From assembly GCA_028697715.1 (NCBI GenBank), contig JAQVDS010000010.1, positions 1 through 64,000 of the forward strand: a stretch of DNA of 64,000 nt. Reading direction: 5' to 3'. Below the pieces are notes generated by a model. That model was not told where the DNA came from and did not search any database. It saw only the letters and a list, made by a program, of their open reading frames with translations. The translations under genes were made by a program, and so were the position numbers. Source of the stretch: Acidithiobacillus sp. GTDB taxonomy: Bacteria; Pseudomonadota; Gammaproteobacteria; Acidithiobacillales; Acidithiobacillaceae. Positions 16,195-26,636 of this stretch are shown here, piece after piece (the first letter of the stretch is position 1; each line of letters starts with the position of its first letter).

Positions 16195-16383
16195 CTACTT
16201 TGGGGGGCACGGTACGGTGCCATAGGAACAGAACACACCACAATTGCTAGAGTTAGGCGTAGGCAGGGCACCGCGACCCTGGCATTCGTAGAAATACAGG
16301 CAGGCGTCCACGAGCATGGTTTCCGTCTCACTAGGTCCGCAAACTGGGCAAGTGATGATCGATTGCAAAGTGACCGCGCTCAT
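16195..16383 (-). CDS. GDCCVxC-domain mini-protein with altered core motif
   Basis: A 62-aa protein beginning [20 protein letters not shown], with [19 protein letters not shown] and [11 protein letters not shown]. This is the layout of the GDCCVxC family: a CPxCG knuckle, an ACQYFYEC block, and GDCCVxCSYG. Here the eponymous motif reads SNCGVFC, so the first two positions and one Cys are changed. The second knuckle is GRG instead of GCG. The start overlaps the upstream P460-like stop (ATGA). The family is linked to metal or mercury-type loci and its role is not settled. Confidence 0.82.
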   Translation of the reverse strand: MSAVTLQSIITCPVCGPSETETMLVDACLYFYECQGRGALPTPNSSNCGVFCSYGTVPCPPK

Positions 16384-16835
16384 TTGACCACCACCTCGGG
16401 ATGTTTCTGAATGAGAGCCGCATAGGCCGGGGTCATCTCCTGCTTGGGGAAATAGGCCGCCATCACCCAGTTTCGATCCCCTGCATCGTACCCGGAAAGC
16501 TTCAGCATCGCTGTCACGCCGGTTACCTGCTTGTCCATCCCGTAATTCTCTTTGACCAGAAGACTATGATCTGCATATCGGGAGACGTGGATGATGCTAC
16601 CCGCCTGGGCAATGGATTGCACTGCGGCGGCATTGGCGAGATCAGTGGTAAAGGCATCTACTGTGCGGGAACCCACTTGGTATGGTCGGCTTTCTGGTAT
16701 GATGACGTGGTTTTGCTGAAGAATCTGAATCTCTTGCCAGAGGGCTTGCGCCGTCAGCACGCTCTCCGTGCCGGCCAGCGCACTACCCAATCCCAACATC
16801 CCGACCACCGTTAGCAATACTATGATGCTCTTCAT
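16380..16835 (-). CDS. Exported cytochrome P460-like protein lacking the heme motif
   Basis: A 151-aa protein with a signal peptide (MKSIIVLLTVVGMLGLGSAL, then AG). The mature part resembles the cytochrome P460 fold: VKENYG, VTAMLKLSGYDAGDRNWVMA and Y-P. No CxxCH heme-binding motif is present and the chain ends at HPEVVVK, whereas P460 proteins carry CxxCH at the end. The start at 16835 follows GGAGGAA. It overlaps the GDCCVxC gene by ATGA. It may be a heme-free relative; the assignment is by pattern. Confidence 0.65.
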   Translation of the reverse strand: MKSIIVLLTVVGMLGLGSALAGTESVLTAQALWQEIQILQQNHVIIPESRPYQVGSRTVDAFTTDLANAAAVQSIAQAGSIIHVSRYADHSLLVKENYGMDKQVTGVTAMLKLSGYDAGDRNWVMAAYFPKQEMTPAYAALIQKHPEVVVK

Positions 16836-16948
16836 GGATATTCCTCCTTTGCATGCCTTCGCAACCACACCCGACGCCCACTCTTTGCCGCCTTGAACGA
16901 TTCAGAGTTGGGAAGGATGAAATCCCCCCGCAAGCGCTCGCAGGCAGG

Positions 16949-17290
16949 CTAGAAATATGCCAACTCATCGGCCGCACTAATCCACGCCGACAAGCTTTTC
17001 ATGGAGCCAGACTGCACGCCTGAGGGCAATACGGATATGCCGTGCCTCTTGAGCGAGCTTCCACAACATTGCACTTCCAGCCCCAAGTCCAGCAACTCCC
17101 GAAAAAGCCCTAGCGTAGGGACCCCTCCACCAACGTTGTCGGTGCCCAGTAATGTTACTCCATCGCCGACTAGAAACAGGCGTACAGCCTTATCCTCCGC
17201 CAACATGGCCCCGGCGAGGCGAATGGCCGTGTCTGCCCGCGGATTTTCTTCGGCGATACTGCTGTGTAGTACGATAAGTGCGGTAATCAT
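16949..17290 (-). CDS. DsrE-family sulfur-carrier-like protein
   Basis: A 113-aa protein of the DsrE/DsrF-like fold. It starts MITALIVLHSSIAEENPRAD and contains RLAGAMLAEDKAVRLFLVGD and the cysteine segment LEVQCCGSSLKRHGI, where the family's sulfane-sulfur-binding Cys lies. The start at 17290 overlaps the MFS stop by ATGA. In sulfur oxidisers such proteins shuttle sulfane sulfur. Cotranscription with persulfide dioxygenase and a transporter supports a role in reactive sulfur handling. Confidence 0.88.
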   Translation of the reverse strand: MITALIVLHSSIAEENPRADTAIRLAGAMLAEDKAVRLFLVGDGVTLLGTDNVGGGVPTLGLFRELLDLGLEVQCCGSSLKRHGISVLPSGVQSGSMKSLSAWISAADELAYF

Positions 17291-18588
17291 TCTCCAGCTC
17301 CTTGACGACAGGAAATGGGATGCGTTTCCTCCACCGCTAGGGCGATCCAGATTGCGGAAACAGCGGTGACGCCCGCCGTCAGCCAGATCGTCGGTAAGGC
17401 AGCATCGGCCCACTGTGCTGCGCCACCCAAAAGCAGTCCACCGATGGCGTATCCCGTATCCCGCCAATAGCGATAGATCCCCAACGTCTTGCCCCGCACT
17501 GCCGCGGGTGCTACATCCGCCATGGCCGCAATCAGGTTGGGATAGAGTAATGCCATACCCAGCCCCATGACGGCGGCGGCAAGCATCCAGGCGGCAAAGT
17601 GATGGACCAAGGCAATCCCCACGAGCCCCAAGGTCAAAAGAAAGAACCCAGACAATATGGGCACTTTGCGTCCCACACGATCGGCAAGATGCCCCGTCCA
17701 AAACTGGCATAGGCCCCAAACCATGGCGTAGCTACCCGTAATCCACCCAATCTGGACAACCCCCTCCCCATGAAAGCGAAAGTACACCGGCAGCATCACC
17801 CAGACCAGAGTGTCTGCCACCTTGTTGGCCACCCCACCCTGGCAGAGCGCGCGATAGGTATGATCACGAAACGAGACCCGGACAAAGCTCTGCCATCGGC
17901 TTTCCAGCTGGGTTCTGGCCGAATCAGGATGGAGTGGACCGGAGCCGTTCTGTTCCTGATGTTCGGCCTGGGCCCAGGGCAGGGTATCACGCACCCAAAT
18001 CAGCGCCAGCAAAGCCAAGGCAATCACCAGCAATGCAAAGCCGAGAATCGCCCAGCGGGGGCCATAGAGTACCGCCAGATAACCGGTGCCCAAACCGGCA
18101 AGGCCTACGGCGATATACCCCATGGCTTCGTTGATGCCCACCGCCAACCCGCGTTGGCGGCTGCCGGCCAAGTCGATCTGGCTGGTCACCGTCATCGTCC
18201 AGGTAAGGGCTTGATTAACACCTAAAAAAACATTGGCGGCAATGATCCACCACCAGTTCGGGGCAAAGAAAATCAGCAGAGGAATGGGTATACCGGCCAG
18301 CCAACCCCAAAACAATACCCGTTTTCGGCCCATCCGATCGGAGAGATCGCCGGCAACAAAATTGAGGATGCCTTTCACCAAGCCGAAGGAGACCACAAAA
18401 CTGGCGAGAAAGAGAAAGGCGTGACTGCTGAGTCCAAAATCCTCCCGCATGGTCGGCAAGACATTGCGTTCCATGCCAATGAGGAGGCCGACGAAAAACA
18501 CCTGCGCCGTCTGCAGGGCGAATTGTTGCGAGTTCTGCGCGATACCCTGCGGATACCGCGCTTTGGCCACAGGTGGCATGGCGCTCAT
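17287..18588 (-). CDS. MFS transporter of the sulfur-stress operon
   Basis: A 433-aa permease with about 12 hydrophobic segments and two copies of the MFS loop 2-3 signature (GDLSDRMGRKRVLFWG near residue 80; GHLADRVGRKVPILSG near residue 290). The start at 18588 is fixed by the ATGA overlap with the arsR-type gene. The substrate is unknown. Linked genes make export of a sulfur compound, such as sulfite or thiosulfate, a possibility; this is inference. Confidence 0.9.
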   Translation of the reverse strand: MSAMPPVAKARYPQGIAQNSQQFALQTAQVFFVGLLIGMERNVLPTMREDFGLSSHAFLFLASFVVSFGLVKGILNFVAGDLSDRMGRKRVLFWGWLAGIPIPLLIFFAPNWWWIIAANVFLGVNQALTWTMTVTSQIDLAGSRQRGLAVGINEAMGYIAVGLAGLGTGYLAVLYGPRWAILGFALLVIALALLALIWVRDTLPWAQAEHQEQNGSGPLHPDSARTQLESRWQSFVRVSFRDHTYRALCQGGVANKVADTLVWVMLPVYFRFHGEGVVQIGWITGSYAMVWGLCQFWTGHLADRVGRKVPILSGFFLLTLGLVGIALVHHFAAWMLAAAVMGLGMALLYPNLIAAMADVAPAAVRGKTLGIYRYWRDTGYAIGGLLLGGAAQWADAALPTIWLTAGVTAVSAIWIALAVEETHPISCRQGAGE

Positions 18589-18935
18589 GCAGAATCTTTT
18601 TGCGGGAGCTGCACCAGTTCCGCGCGTTGCTGCGTGGTGAGTTCCATTTGTTCCAGAATCAAGCCGCGCACGATCTGACAAGTCTCCAGCACCTTGGGAC
18701 TCGTCAAACGGTAATGACAGAAGGTGCCGCATTTTTCACAGTGGACCAGACCCCGCGCCTTGAGGACATTGAGGTGCTGGGAGAGGTTCGCCTTGGCGAG
18801 GCCGGTTCGTTCTGCCAACTCTCCGGCACTATATTGTTTCATTCCCAAAAGGTGGATGATTTCCAGGCGCTTGGGATGCGCAAGGGCGGCGAATACCTCG
18901 GCAAAGAGGGCAAAACGCACGGTTCCTGTACTCAT
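18585..18935 (-). CDS. ArsR-family regulator (possible SqrR/BigR-like sulfur sensor)
   Basis: A 116-aa winged-helix repressor: FAALAHPKRLEIIHLL, then AGELAERTGLAKANLSQHLN and LKARGLVHCEKCGTFCHYRL. The recognition helix is AKANLSQHL. Cysteines are present in HCEKCGTFC and ETCQIV, which could form a thiol switch as in SqrR/BigR persulfide sensors, though positions are not proven equivalent. It overlaps both the persulfide dioxygenase gene and the MFS gene by 4 bp, consistent with control of its own operon. Confidence 0.9.
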   Translation of the reverse strand: MSTGTVRFALFAEVFAALAHPKRLEIIHLLGMKQYSAGELAERTGLAKANLSQHLNVLKARGLVHCEKCGTFCHYRLTSPKVLETCQIVRGLILEQMELTTQQRAELVQLPQKDSA

Positions 18936-19669
18936 GCCGCACGCCCGAGATTAGCCGCCACGATCTGCTCCATCTGGGCGGGCCGTGGCGGGACGGTGGC
19001 CACGAGCTCGCGCACAAAGTTTGCGCGATCCATCTGCAAATAGGGGTCCCAGCGCTTCTCGAAGGCCAGGGTAGAGCTGGCCTTGCCCGACAACCCCGCA
19101 CCACAGACACTCCCTGCCGCGTGTCCGGGATAGATTTCGATGGTGTCCGCCAAGGGAAGGATTTTATTCTGCAGGCTCTCATAGAGCAGGGCCGCCATTT
19201 CTTCCGGCGTCCCGCCTAGGTCTGGACGTCCAACCGCACCGACGAAAAGAGTGTCTCCCGTCAACAAAAACCAGGGCTCGGGGCCGCGCCGCTGGTCGGT
19301 CACCAACAGACAGATACTGTCCCGCGTGTGCCCCGGAGTGTGCAGAATTTTGGTCTGGACATTCCCGGTTTCCAACACTTCACCATCGTGTAGAGCGCGG
19401 ATCGGAAAGTTAGCCAGATCCTGATCGCTCTCGTGCAGACAGTAAGGCGCCCCGACTTCCTGTGCCAACTGCCGCCCGCCGGAGAGATGGTCGGCATGGA
19501 GATGGGTGTCGATGACATAGGAGATGCGCACCCCTTTTTGCTCTGCCTGTTGCAGAAACCAATCCTCGTCGCCAGCGACGACATCGACCGCCACTGCAAA
19601 TCCCTTACCGCCACAACCATAGAAATACGACTGCGTGCCATCGGCACCACCGCGCTGTTGAAAAAACAT
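18932..19669 (-). CDS. Persulfide dioxygenase-like metallo-beta-lactamase (ETHE1 family)
   Basis: A 245-aa protein opening MFFQQRGGADGTQSYFYGCG. It carries the MBL metal motif DTHLHADHLSGG, a PGHTRDS block, TGDTLFVGAVGRPD and YPGHAAGSVCGAGLSGK. These are hallmarks of ETHE1-type persulfide dioxygenases, which oxidise glutathione persulfide to sulfite using iron. The gene is first in an operon with ArsR, MFS and DsrE-like genes, all joined by 4-bp overlaps. A promoter with TTGACA lies about 55 bp upstream. It should protect against hydrogen sulfide and persulfide load from sulfur oxidation. Confidence 0.93.
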   Translation of the reverse strand: MFFQQRGGADGTQSYFYGCGGKGFAVAVDVVAGDEDWFLQQAEQKGVRISYVIDTHLHADHLSGGRQLAQEVGAPYCLHESDQDLANFPIRALHDGEVLETGNVQTKILHTPGHTRDSICLLVTDQRRGPEPWFLLTGDTLFVGAVGRPDLGGTPEEMAALLYESLQNKILPLADTIEIYPGHAAGSVCGAGLSGKASSTLAFEKRWDPYLQMDRANFVRELVATVPPRPAQMEQIVAANLGRAA

Positions 19670-19688
19670 GGAGCACCTGTTTCGTTAC

Positions 19689-19731
19689 TTTCGAAATTAT
19701 TAAACTATTGCTTGGACTCGTCCGTTGTCAA
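19689..19731 (-). promoter_or_regulatory. Candidate promoter/operator of the persulfide dioxygenase operon
   Basis: On the minus strand, TTGACA (19731-19726) is followed after 17-18 bp by ATAGTT/TAGTTT as -10. Downstream lies a perfect TTTCGAAA palindrome (19689-19696), between promoter and start codon, suitable for ArsR-type repression. The operator is inferred. Confidence 0.5.
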
Positions 19732-19824
19732 GCCCAACCTCTGACAGGGCTGTGCCTGCGGTCGTGCCAAAACGACCGAAAGGGGCTGGTCTGGGGCTCT
19801 TCCTGCCCGCTCTACCAATTTCTT

Positions 19825-20232
19825 TCACAGTAATTCCCGAGGATAAAAAAAGTCTCCCACCCAATGGCCCTTCCGATAGTCCAAGGTCACAGCACGAGGA
19901 ATGAAGGGCGTCACGCGGCGGATAGGAAAAGTCAGCAGATCCGCCACATCGGCATCGCCAATGGCGCAAACCTTGGTACCTACTGGATAGAAATACAGGA
20001 TCAGGCGTGGGTCCGTTCCGGGCACCGGAATGGCTTCAGCATGGGGGGTATCGGGAAAGCGCACGCGCTTACGGATCAGGCAGCTAAAAAGTAACTCCAG
20101 TTCTACCAGCAGTGGGGTGGGATGCATCGTCAAGGCACGCTCCGCAGCGGCCGTCAACTGCACTTGAATGGGGCGGCGTCTGCCCCTAGGCTGATTTGCG
20201 GCGCCTTTCACATCCTCAAAAGATGAACCCAT
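19825..20232 (-). CDS. Conserved hypothetical protein
   Basis: A 135-aa soluble protein; the start at 20232 has GGAGGAAAG upstream. The N-terminus is basic (NQPRGRRRPIQVQLTAAAER). A central region reads ELELLFSCLIRKRVRF, then RLILYFYPVGTKVC and FPIRRVTPFIPRAVTLDYRK. No family is recognised. It lies 57 bp downstream of gst on the same strand and ahead of the persulfide dioxygenase promoter. Confidence 0.7.
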   Translation of the reverse strand: MGSSFEDVKGAANQPRGRRRPIQVQLTAAAERALTMHPTPLLVELELLFSCLIRKRVRFPDTPHAEAIPVPGTDPRLILYFYPVGTKVCAIGDADVADLLTFPIRRVTPFIPRAVTLDYRKGHWVGDFFYPRELL

Positions 20233-20288
20233 ATTCTTTCCTCCGAGCATCGGGAAGCATTGGGAAATTCAAACGGGACCATACGATC

Positions 20289-20903
20289 TCAGGAATCCCG
20301 AAGAAGTCCTTCCGCCTGCAGGGCCGATTGTACAGCTGGCCGCATGAATACCCGCTCCTGATAGGCCTTGAGTAGCGGCCATTGTTCCAGTTCAATGCCC
20401 ACATGCCGACACCAACCCAATACCGTAAAGAGATAGGCGTCAGCCACTGTAAAGTCCTCGCCCAACAACCAATCCTTGCCCTCCAGTTGCCTGCTGACGG
20501 TGTTCAGGCGCCGCCCGAGTTGGGCAGCGACCACCGCCTTCCATTCCTCGGGCACCTGCGGGTTGAATAAGGGAGAAAACCCCTTGTGCAGTTCCGTAGA
20601 GATAAAATTGAGCCATTGCATGAGCCGATAGCGCTCCAGCGTGTTCGGAGGCGGAACCAGATTCTTTTCGGGCACGCGATCAGCAAGGTATTGAATAATG
20701 GCCGGCCCCTCGGTGAGCACTTGACCGTCGTCGAGCAGCAGGGCAGGCACGTAGCCGTCGGAATTGATGGCGGTATAGTCAGCGCCGGTTTCCGTTTTCT
20801 TGGTGGCGAGGTCCACCCGTTCCTTGTCGAAGCGGAATCCCCCTTCGTTGAGAATGATATGGGGAGAAAGGGAACATGCGCCGGGGCTGTAATACAATTT
20901 CAT
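20289..20903 (-). CDS. gst: Glutathione S-transferase
   Basis: A 204-aa GST of the bacterial beta class: MKLYYSPGACSLSPHIIL (with the beta-class Cys in GACS), DGYVPALLLDDGQVLTEGPAI (glutathione site) and the C-terminal helical domain with DWLLGEDFTVADAYLFTVL. AGGAGGTGG precedes the ATG at 20903. It probably conjugates or reduces toxic electrophiles with glutathione. The linked wrbA, yceI and persulfide dioxygenase genes suggest a detoxification neighbourhood. Confidence 0.92.
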   Translation of the reverse strand: MKLYYSPGACSLSPHIILNEGGFRFDKERVDLATKKTETGADYTAINSDGYVPALLLDDGQVLTEGPAIIQYLADRVPEKNLVPPPNTLERYRLMQWLNFISTELHKGFSPLFNPQVPEEWKAVVAAQLGRRLNTVSRQLEGKDWLLGEDFTVADAYLFTVLGWCRHVGIELEQWPLLKAYQERVFMRPAVQSALQAEGLLRDS

Positions 20904-20949
20904 GGCAATCCACCTCCTAGCTTGGCGATTGGCAGCGAAGTGCTGGGGT

Positions 20950-21175
20950 TGTCGTGCATGGCTTCCGACTCCCAACGTGCTACCAAGGCAGCATCCTGAT
21001 CCTGCTGCCAAGCACGGTAGGCCGGCTTCTGCACACTGAATCCCAAGCTTCGCAGGAACTTTTCCGGACGGTCATCAGGGACACGTCCCGGCCGAAACGG
21101 TGGGTGATCAGATCCCGCACCATGGCCAGTATCCACAGGGCAAAAGGAAATTCGCATTGCTCTAGGTTCTTGTCC
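20950..21175 (-). pseudogene. IS630-family transposase relic (N-terminal part, frameshifted)
   Basis: The minus strand reads FALWILAMVRDLITHRFGRD-VSLMTVRK and then, after a one-base shift, KFLRSLGFSVQKPAYRAW followed by ALVARWES. This is the DNA-binding half of IS630-type transposases. It is cut off before the DDE catalytic residues and lies between gst and yceI. Confidence 0.8.
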
Positions 21176-21200
21176 GCAGCGCCTTCTGGACCCTGCGCGG

Positions 21201-21833
21201 TTACTTCTTTTTGACGCCCTCGACCTCGACTTTGACGGCTATCGCGTTGGATAGTCCCTCAGGCAGGTAGGCATCCATCCCAAAGTCGGAGCGATGAATG
21301 ACGGTGGTGGCGACGAATCCCGAAAGGTATCCACCCCAAGGTTTGGGAAGGTAGGGAACGTTGCCTGCCCCAATCTCCTGGACCTGGAAGACTACTGGCT
21401 TCGTTACCCCATGCAGGGTCAAATTGCCGTATAGCTCCCCCTTTTTGGGGCCGTTCGGGACGTATTTGCTGCTGACAAAGGTGATGTTGGGATAGCGTTT
21501 GACATCGAAGAACTCCTTGCTGCGCAAATGTTGATCGCGCAAGGCGAAGTCGGTGTTGATGCTCGCGGCAGGGATGGTGATATCTACCTTGTCCTGGGCA
21601 GGATTTTGGGCGTTAAAGGTGTAGGTGCCACTGATGTTGTCAAAGCGACCAGTGAACTGACCAATGCCGACGTGACCAATGGTGAAAAAGACATTGGTAT
21701 GCTGCGGATCGATGCGATAGGTCCCACTCGGGTTTCCAGAGAGGGGGGTATAGGTCATAGTAGCGGCAAATACCGGACCGGCAAGACATAGTCCGGCGGC
21801 AAGCAGGACGCTTTGTGGGATTCTGTTACGCAT
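21201..21833 (-). CDS. YceI-family periplasmic protein
   Basis: A 210-aa exported protein with a signal peptide ending at PVFA. It has the YceI lipocalin-like domain: GTYRIDPQHTNVFFTIGHVG, the NTDFALRDQHLRSKEFFDV-like block, TLHGVTKPVVF and HRSDFGM. YceI proteins bind isoprenoid lipids and are often induced by acid or alkaline stress. It starts 9 bp downstream of wrbA, so the two are probably one operon. Confidence 0.93.
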   Translation of the reverse strand: MRNRIPQSVLLAAGLCLAGPVFAATMTYTPLSGNPSGTYRIDPQHTNVFFTIGHVGIGQFTGRFDNISGTYTFNAQNPAQDKVDITIPAASINTDFALRDQHLRSKEFFDVKRYPNITFVSSKYVPNGPKKGELYGNLTLHGVTKPVVFQVQEIGAGNVPYLPKPWGGYLSGFVATTVIHRSDFGMDAYLPEGLSNAIAVKVEVEGVKKK

Positions 21834-21842
21834 GAGAAGCTC

Positions 21843-22451
21843 CTAGTTTCCAGTAATGAGTTTTTGGGTAATTTCTGCCACGTGCTTACCTTGAAAGCGA
21901 GCAATGGCAAGTTCATTGGCAGAGGGCATCCGACTGCCGTCACCGTTGGCCAGAGTGCTGGCACCATAGGGCGTGCCGCCACTGATTTCGTCCATGTTGA
22001 CGAGCCCTTGGCAGCTGTAGGGCACGCCAACTACGATCATTCCCTGATGAAACAAAAAGGTGTGGAAAGACGTGATGGTGGTCTCCTGGCCGCCATGCTG
22101 CGTTGCGGTGCTCACGAACACGCTGCCGACCTTACCGACCAAGGCACCTTTTTGCCAAAGATTGCCGGTGCGGTCGAGAAAATTGCGCATCTGGCCGCTC
22201 ATGTTGCCGAAACGGGTGGGGGTGCCAAAGATGATGGCGTCGTACTCCGCAAGCTCGTCGGGATGAGCCTCCGGGGCTGTCTGCTGGGTCTTGGCGTGGA
22301 TTTGAGCCAGGATTTCCGGCGACATACTCTCCGGTACCCGCTTGATATCCACGGTAGTACCGGCTACGGAACGTGCTCCTTCCGCTTCCGCTCTGGCCAT
22401 CTCTTCTATATGACCCCACACGCTATGGTACAGAACCAGTATCTTGCTCAT
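21843..22451 (-). CDS. wrbA: NAD(P)H:quinone oxidoreductase WrbA
   Basis: A 202-aa flavodoxin-like protein. The FMN loop is [20 protein letters not shown], with [19 protein letters not shown] and [12 protein letters not shown] typical of WrbA. It reduces quinones by two electrons, limiting radical formation. It is divergent from an HxlR-type regulator with about 90 bp between starts, the usual arrangement for regulator and target. Confidence 0.94.
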   Translation of the reverse strand: MSKILVLYHSVWGHIEEMARAEAEGARSVAGTTVDIKRVPESMSPEILAQIHAKTQQTAPEAHPDELAEYDAIIFGTPTRFGNMSGQMRNFLDRTGNLWQKGALVGKVGSVFVSTATQHGGQETTITSFHTFLFHQGMIVVGVPYSCQGLVNMDEISGGTPYGASTLANGDGSRMPSANELAIARFQGKHVAEITQKLITGN

Positions 22452-22541
22452 TCGGGAAACTCCTTGTGGGCGAACTTGATCGACATCGGTATTAGAATAG
22501 GGGTAATCTTCTTTTGTAAAGTAGGTACTAACGAGTAACCA

Positions 22542-22867
22542 ATGAGCCAACGTTCCCCCGAAACATCCTGTCCCATGGATCGACTCCTCCGACTCATCAT
22601 GGGTCCCTGGACTACCTATCTCCTCTGGGTTCTGGAAAGCCAGGGGGTAATGCGCTTTGGGGCTCTGAAAAAGTCAATTCCTGGCATTTCTTCGCGCGTC
22701 CTCACAGAGCGCCTGCGCAGTCTGGAAAGCGCTGGAATCATCTTTCGCGAGTATCGCGCTACCATCCCGCCCGAGGTAAGCTATGGGCTCACCGAAAAGG
22801 CAGGGAGTTGGGTTTGGTTCTGAAGGGCCTTAATCAACTTGCCCAGCGCTGGTATCAGGAAACATGA
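22542..22867 (+). pseudogene. HxlR-family regulator with a 3' frameshift
   Basis: The winged helix is intact: [20 protein letters not shown], then [20 protein letters not shown] and LESAGIIFREY. The frame breaks in SYGLTEKAGSWVWF. Shifting one base after the aaaagg run restores RELGLVLKGLNQLAQRWYQE and a stop at 22867, which is the normal family ending. So one base is missing, giving a 93-aa product with an abnormal tail. It is either a recent mutation or a sequencing error. It probably regulated wrbA-yceI. Confidence 0.82.
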
Positions 22868-23430
22868 GTAAAACCCACATATTCACTCCAATAGTTCTGA
22901 GAACCTCCCACACCCGAGCCTGAAACAGGCTGAGTGCCTGAACGTAACGTCGGACTGGATTTGTTATCAACATTGGACGTTCTGTCCAGTGCGTTGTCTC
23001 TTTGGCAAATTTGTGGTGTTGGTAGTGGTCGTCTCAGAATTCGGAGCGCAGAGTACGCTAAGGAGTCTGCACATCTTCTGGGAAGGCCCACCATGGCAGT
23101 GTTGCCTTGATTGTCACAGTTTGATCCAAAAACTTCCTTTGCTTGCCTTAGAAAAAATGATGGGGCACGAGACACTTTTTGGCGGATGGAGCTTCTCTGT
23201 TTCTACTGTCACCCAACCGTTCGGTTGGGTGACCAGTAAACATGCCTGCGCAAGCTCAGTCGGTGCCGACTCGCAGCATGCTCCGCCTAAGTAGTACCGT
23301 AGGGCGGGTCCAGGGACATATGACTCCATTTTGCAGCACCCGTCGCCATTGGACAGGGAGTGCATCACCTTGGGGCGACTGCTTGTTATGGCGCAGTAAC
23401 ACGGTGCGGTAACGCCAATCGCAGATGAGG
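22868..23430. other. Non-coding debris between hxlR and the mercury island
   Basis: No supported gene is seen on either strand. The stretch contains a strong 24-bp palindrome at 23209-23232 and is followed by a truncated hydrolase frame. It most likely formed by insertion and deletion at the edge of the mercury island. Confidence 0.5.
23209..23232. promoter_or_regulatory. 24-bp palindrome resembling a TetR-family operator
   Basis: Arms tcacccaaccg (23209-23219) and cggttgggtga (23222-23232) are perfect complements around a TT centre. The AACCG-NN-CGGTT core is common in TetR/AcrR-type operators. No TetR gene or intact target is adjacent. There is no T-run, so it is not a good terminator. Confidence 0.5.
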
Positions 23431-23652
23431 ACATTTCCCGGAGTCCGCTACCCACGACCCCGTGGATCAGAATGACGGGTGGCTGATCGTCGACGGTTCC
23501 GGTATGCGTATGGAGCCGCTTCAGGTCGGGTGCTTTCACAGCGGCGCAACCGGCTGTAAGCAGGACTGCGCGCGGCAACGCGGTCCATACGGCCCATCGA
23601 TATTCGGCGACGCTGTTCACGTAATTGCCCACTGCGGATACTGAGCTGACAA

Positions 23653-23656
<4 letters not shown>
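23431..23656 (-). pseudogene. Truncated alpha/beta-hydrolase lipoprotein
   Basis: The frame reads AEYRWAVWTALPRAVLLTAG then CAAVKAPDLKRLHT and TVDDQPPVILIHGVVGSGLRE. This is a signal/lipobox region followed by the first strand and oxyanion loop of LCAT-like hydrolases (PPVILIPGVxGSxL). The similarity stops at about 23431 and the nucleophile elbow GxSxG is missing. The upstream end abuts the merR stop. It is a fragment of a host or island gene cut by rearrangement. Confidence 0.6.
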
Positions 23657-25879
<2,223 letters not shown>

Positions 25880-25884
25880 TAACT

Positions 25885-26188
25885 TTATAAAAAGTAAAGC
25901 CATAATCTGATGGCGTAACGACAGGTTGGATGGCGGAAGAATCCGGCAACGATGTATGGCAGCTTTCGCAGGCGACGGAGCGCGGACAAGACCAGGAACT
26001 TGAGGTCGTTCTGACTCTGGAGGATCTGCCTGCTGACCTGTTTCTTCACATGGCCCCAGACCAGCTCATCCGGGTTGGGGTGGGGTGCATACGGGGGCAA
26101 GTAGAAGAGCTGCAATCGACCCTCCTGGATAGCGACGAAGTCACCGACCAGTTTGGACTTGTGGATGACGTGGCCGTCTACGCTCGAG
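25885..26188 (-). pseudogene. IS630-family transposase relic (C-terminal part)
   Basis: The minus strand encodes DGHVIHKSKLVGDFVAIQEG and then LQLFYLPPYAPHPNPDELVW with GHVKKQVSRQ. This is the end of the DDE domain of IS630 transposases, including the last catalytic acid region. The N-terminal half is missing. It begins only five bases after merA. It differs from the N-terminal relic at 20950-21175, and their order excludes a single interrupted copy. Confidence 0.85.
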
Positions 26189-26193
26189 TGGCG

Positions 26194-26487
26194 TCATTCC
26201 TTGCTCTTAGCTAAGAGCCTGGCCACGGTGAACGGATGGACATTGAACAGGCGCGCGGCATCTGTTGCAGTCTTCTGTCCTGAGCTAACCATCGACACGA
26301 CCTGCTGCCGCTGTAGGGGGGTGAGCTTTGGACGGCGACCACCAACACGACCAGCCTCGCGTGCCGCATCGATCCCAGCGCGCATGCGCTTCCGCAGCAT
26401 GGCTCGCTCGAACTCGGCGAAAGACCCAACGAGTTGCGTCATCATGCGCCCTGCCGGCGTCGTCGTGTCGATGGTTTCATAGAGATG
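26194..26487 (-). pseudogene. Serine resolvase C-terminal fragment
   Basis: The frame reads HLYETIDTTTPAGRMMTQLV, then FAEFERAMLRKRMRAGIDAA and GGRRPKLTPLQRQQVVSMVS with a terminal helix-turn-helix. This is the end of the catalytic domain, the E helix and the DNA-binding domain of TnpR/Hin-type recombinases. The N-terminus with the catalytic Ser is lost. A Tn3-family transposon is the usual source for a mer-linked resolvase. Confidence 0.85.
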
Positions 26488-26636
26488 TCCGGTTCTCCTG
26501 GGTATTGGTTACTTTCAAGGGAAATCTGTGGTGGGATAGCGATGCCAGGGATGGTCGGCAGCAGGTCGGTATTTTTCTGAACAACGTCGGGAAGTCAGGA
26601 TCGCATCGACGCGAGCGTTGAGGTTTTTGTCATCGA

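Noticed and set aside
16195-16331. Extension of the chemoreceptor frame through the GDCCVxC gene to 16331.
   Set aside because: The extra residues are the shadow of the real 62-aa gene; a GTG with TAGGAG at 16094 gives a normal soluble receptor.
22989-23294. A 101-aa plus-strand frame in the debris before merR.
   Set aside because: No ribosome site, odd composition, and it runs through the palindrome; no family features.
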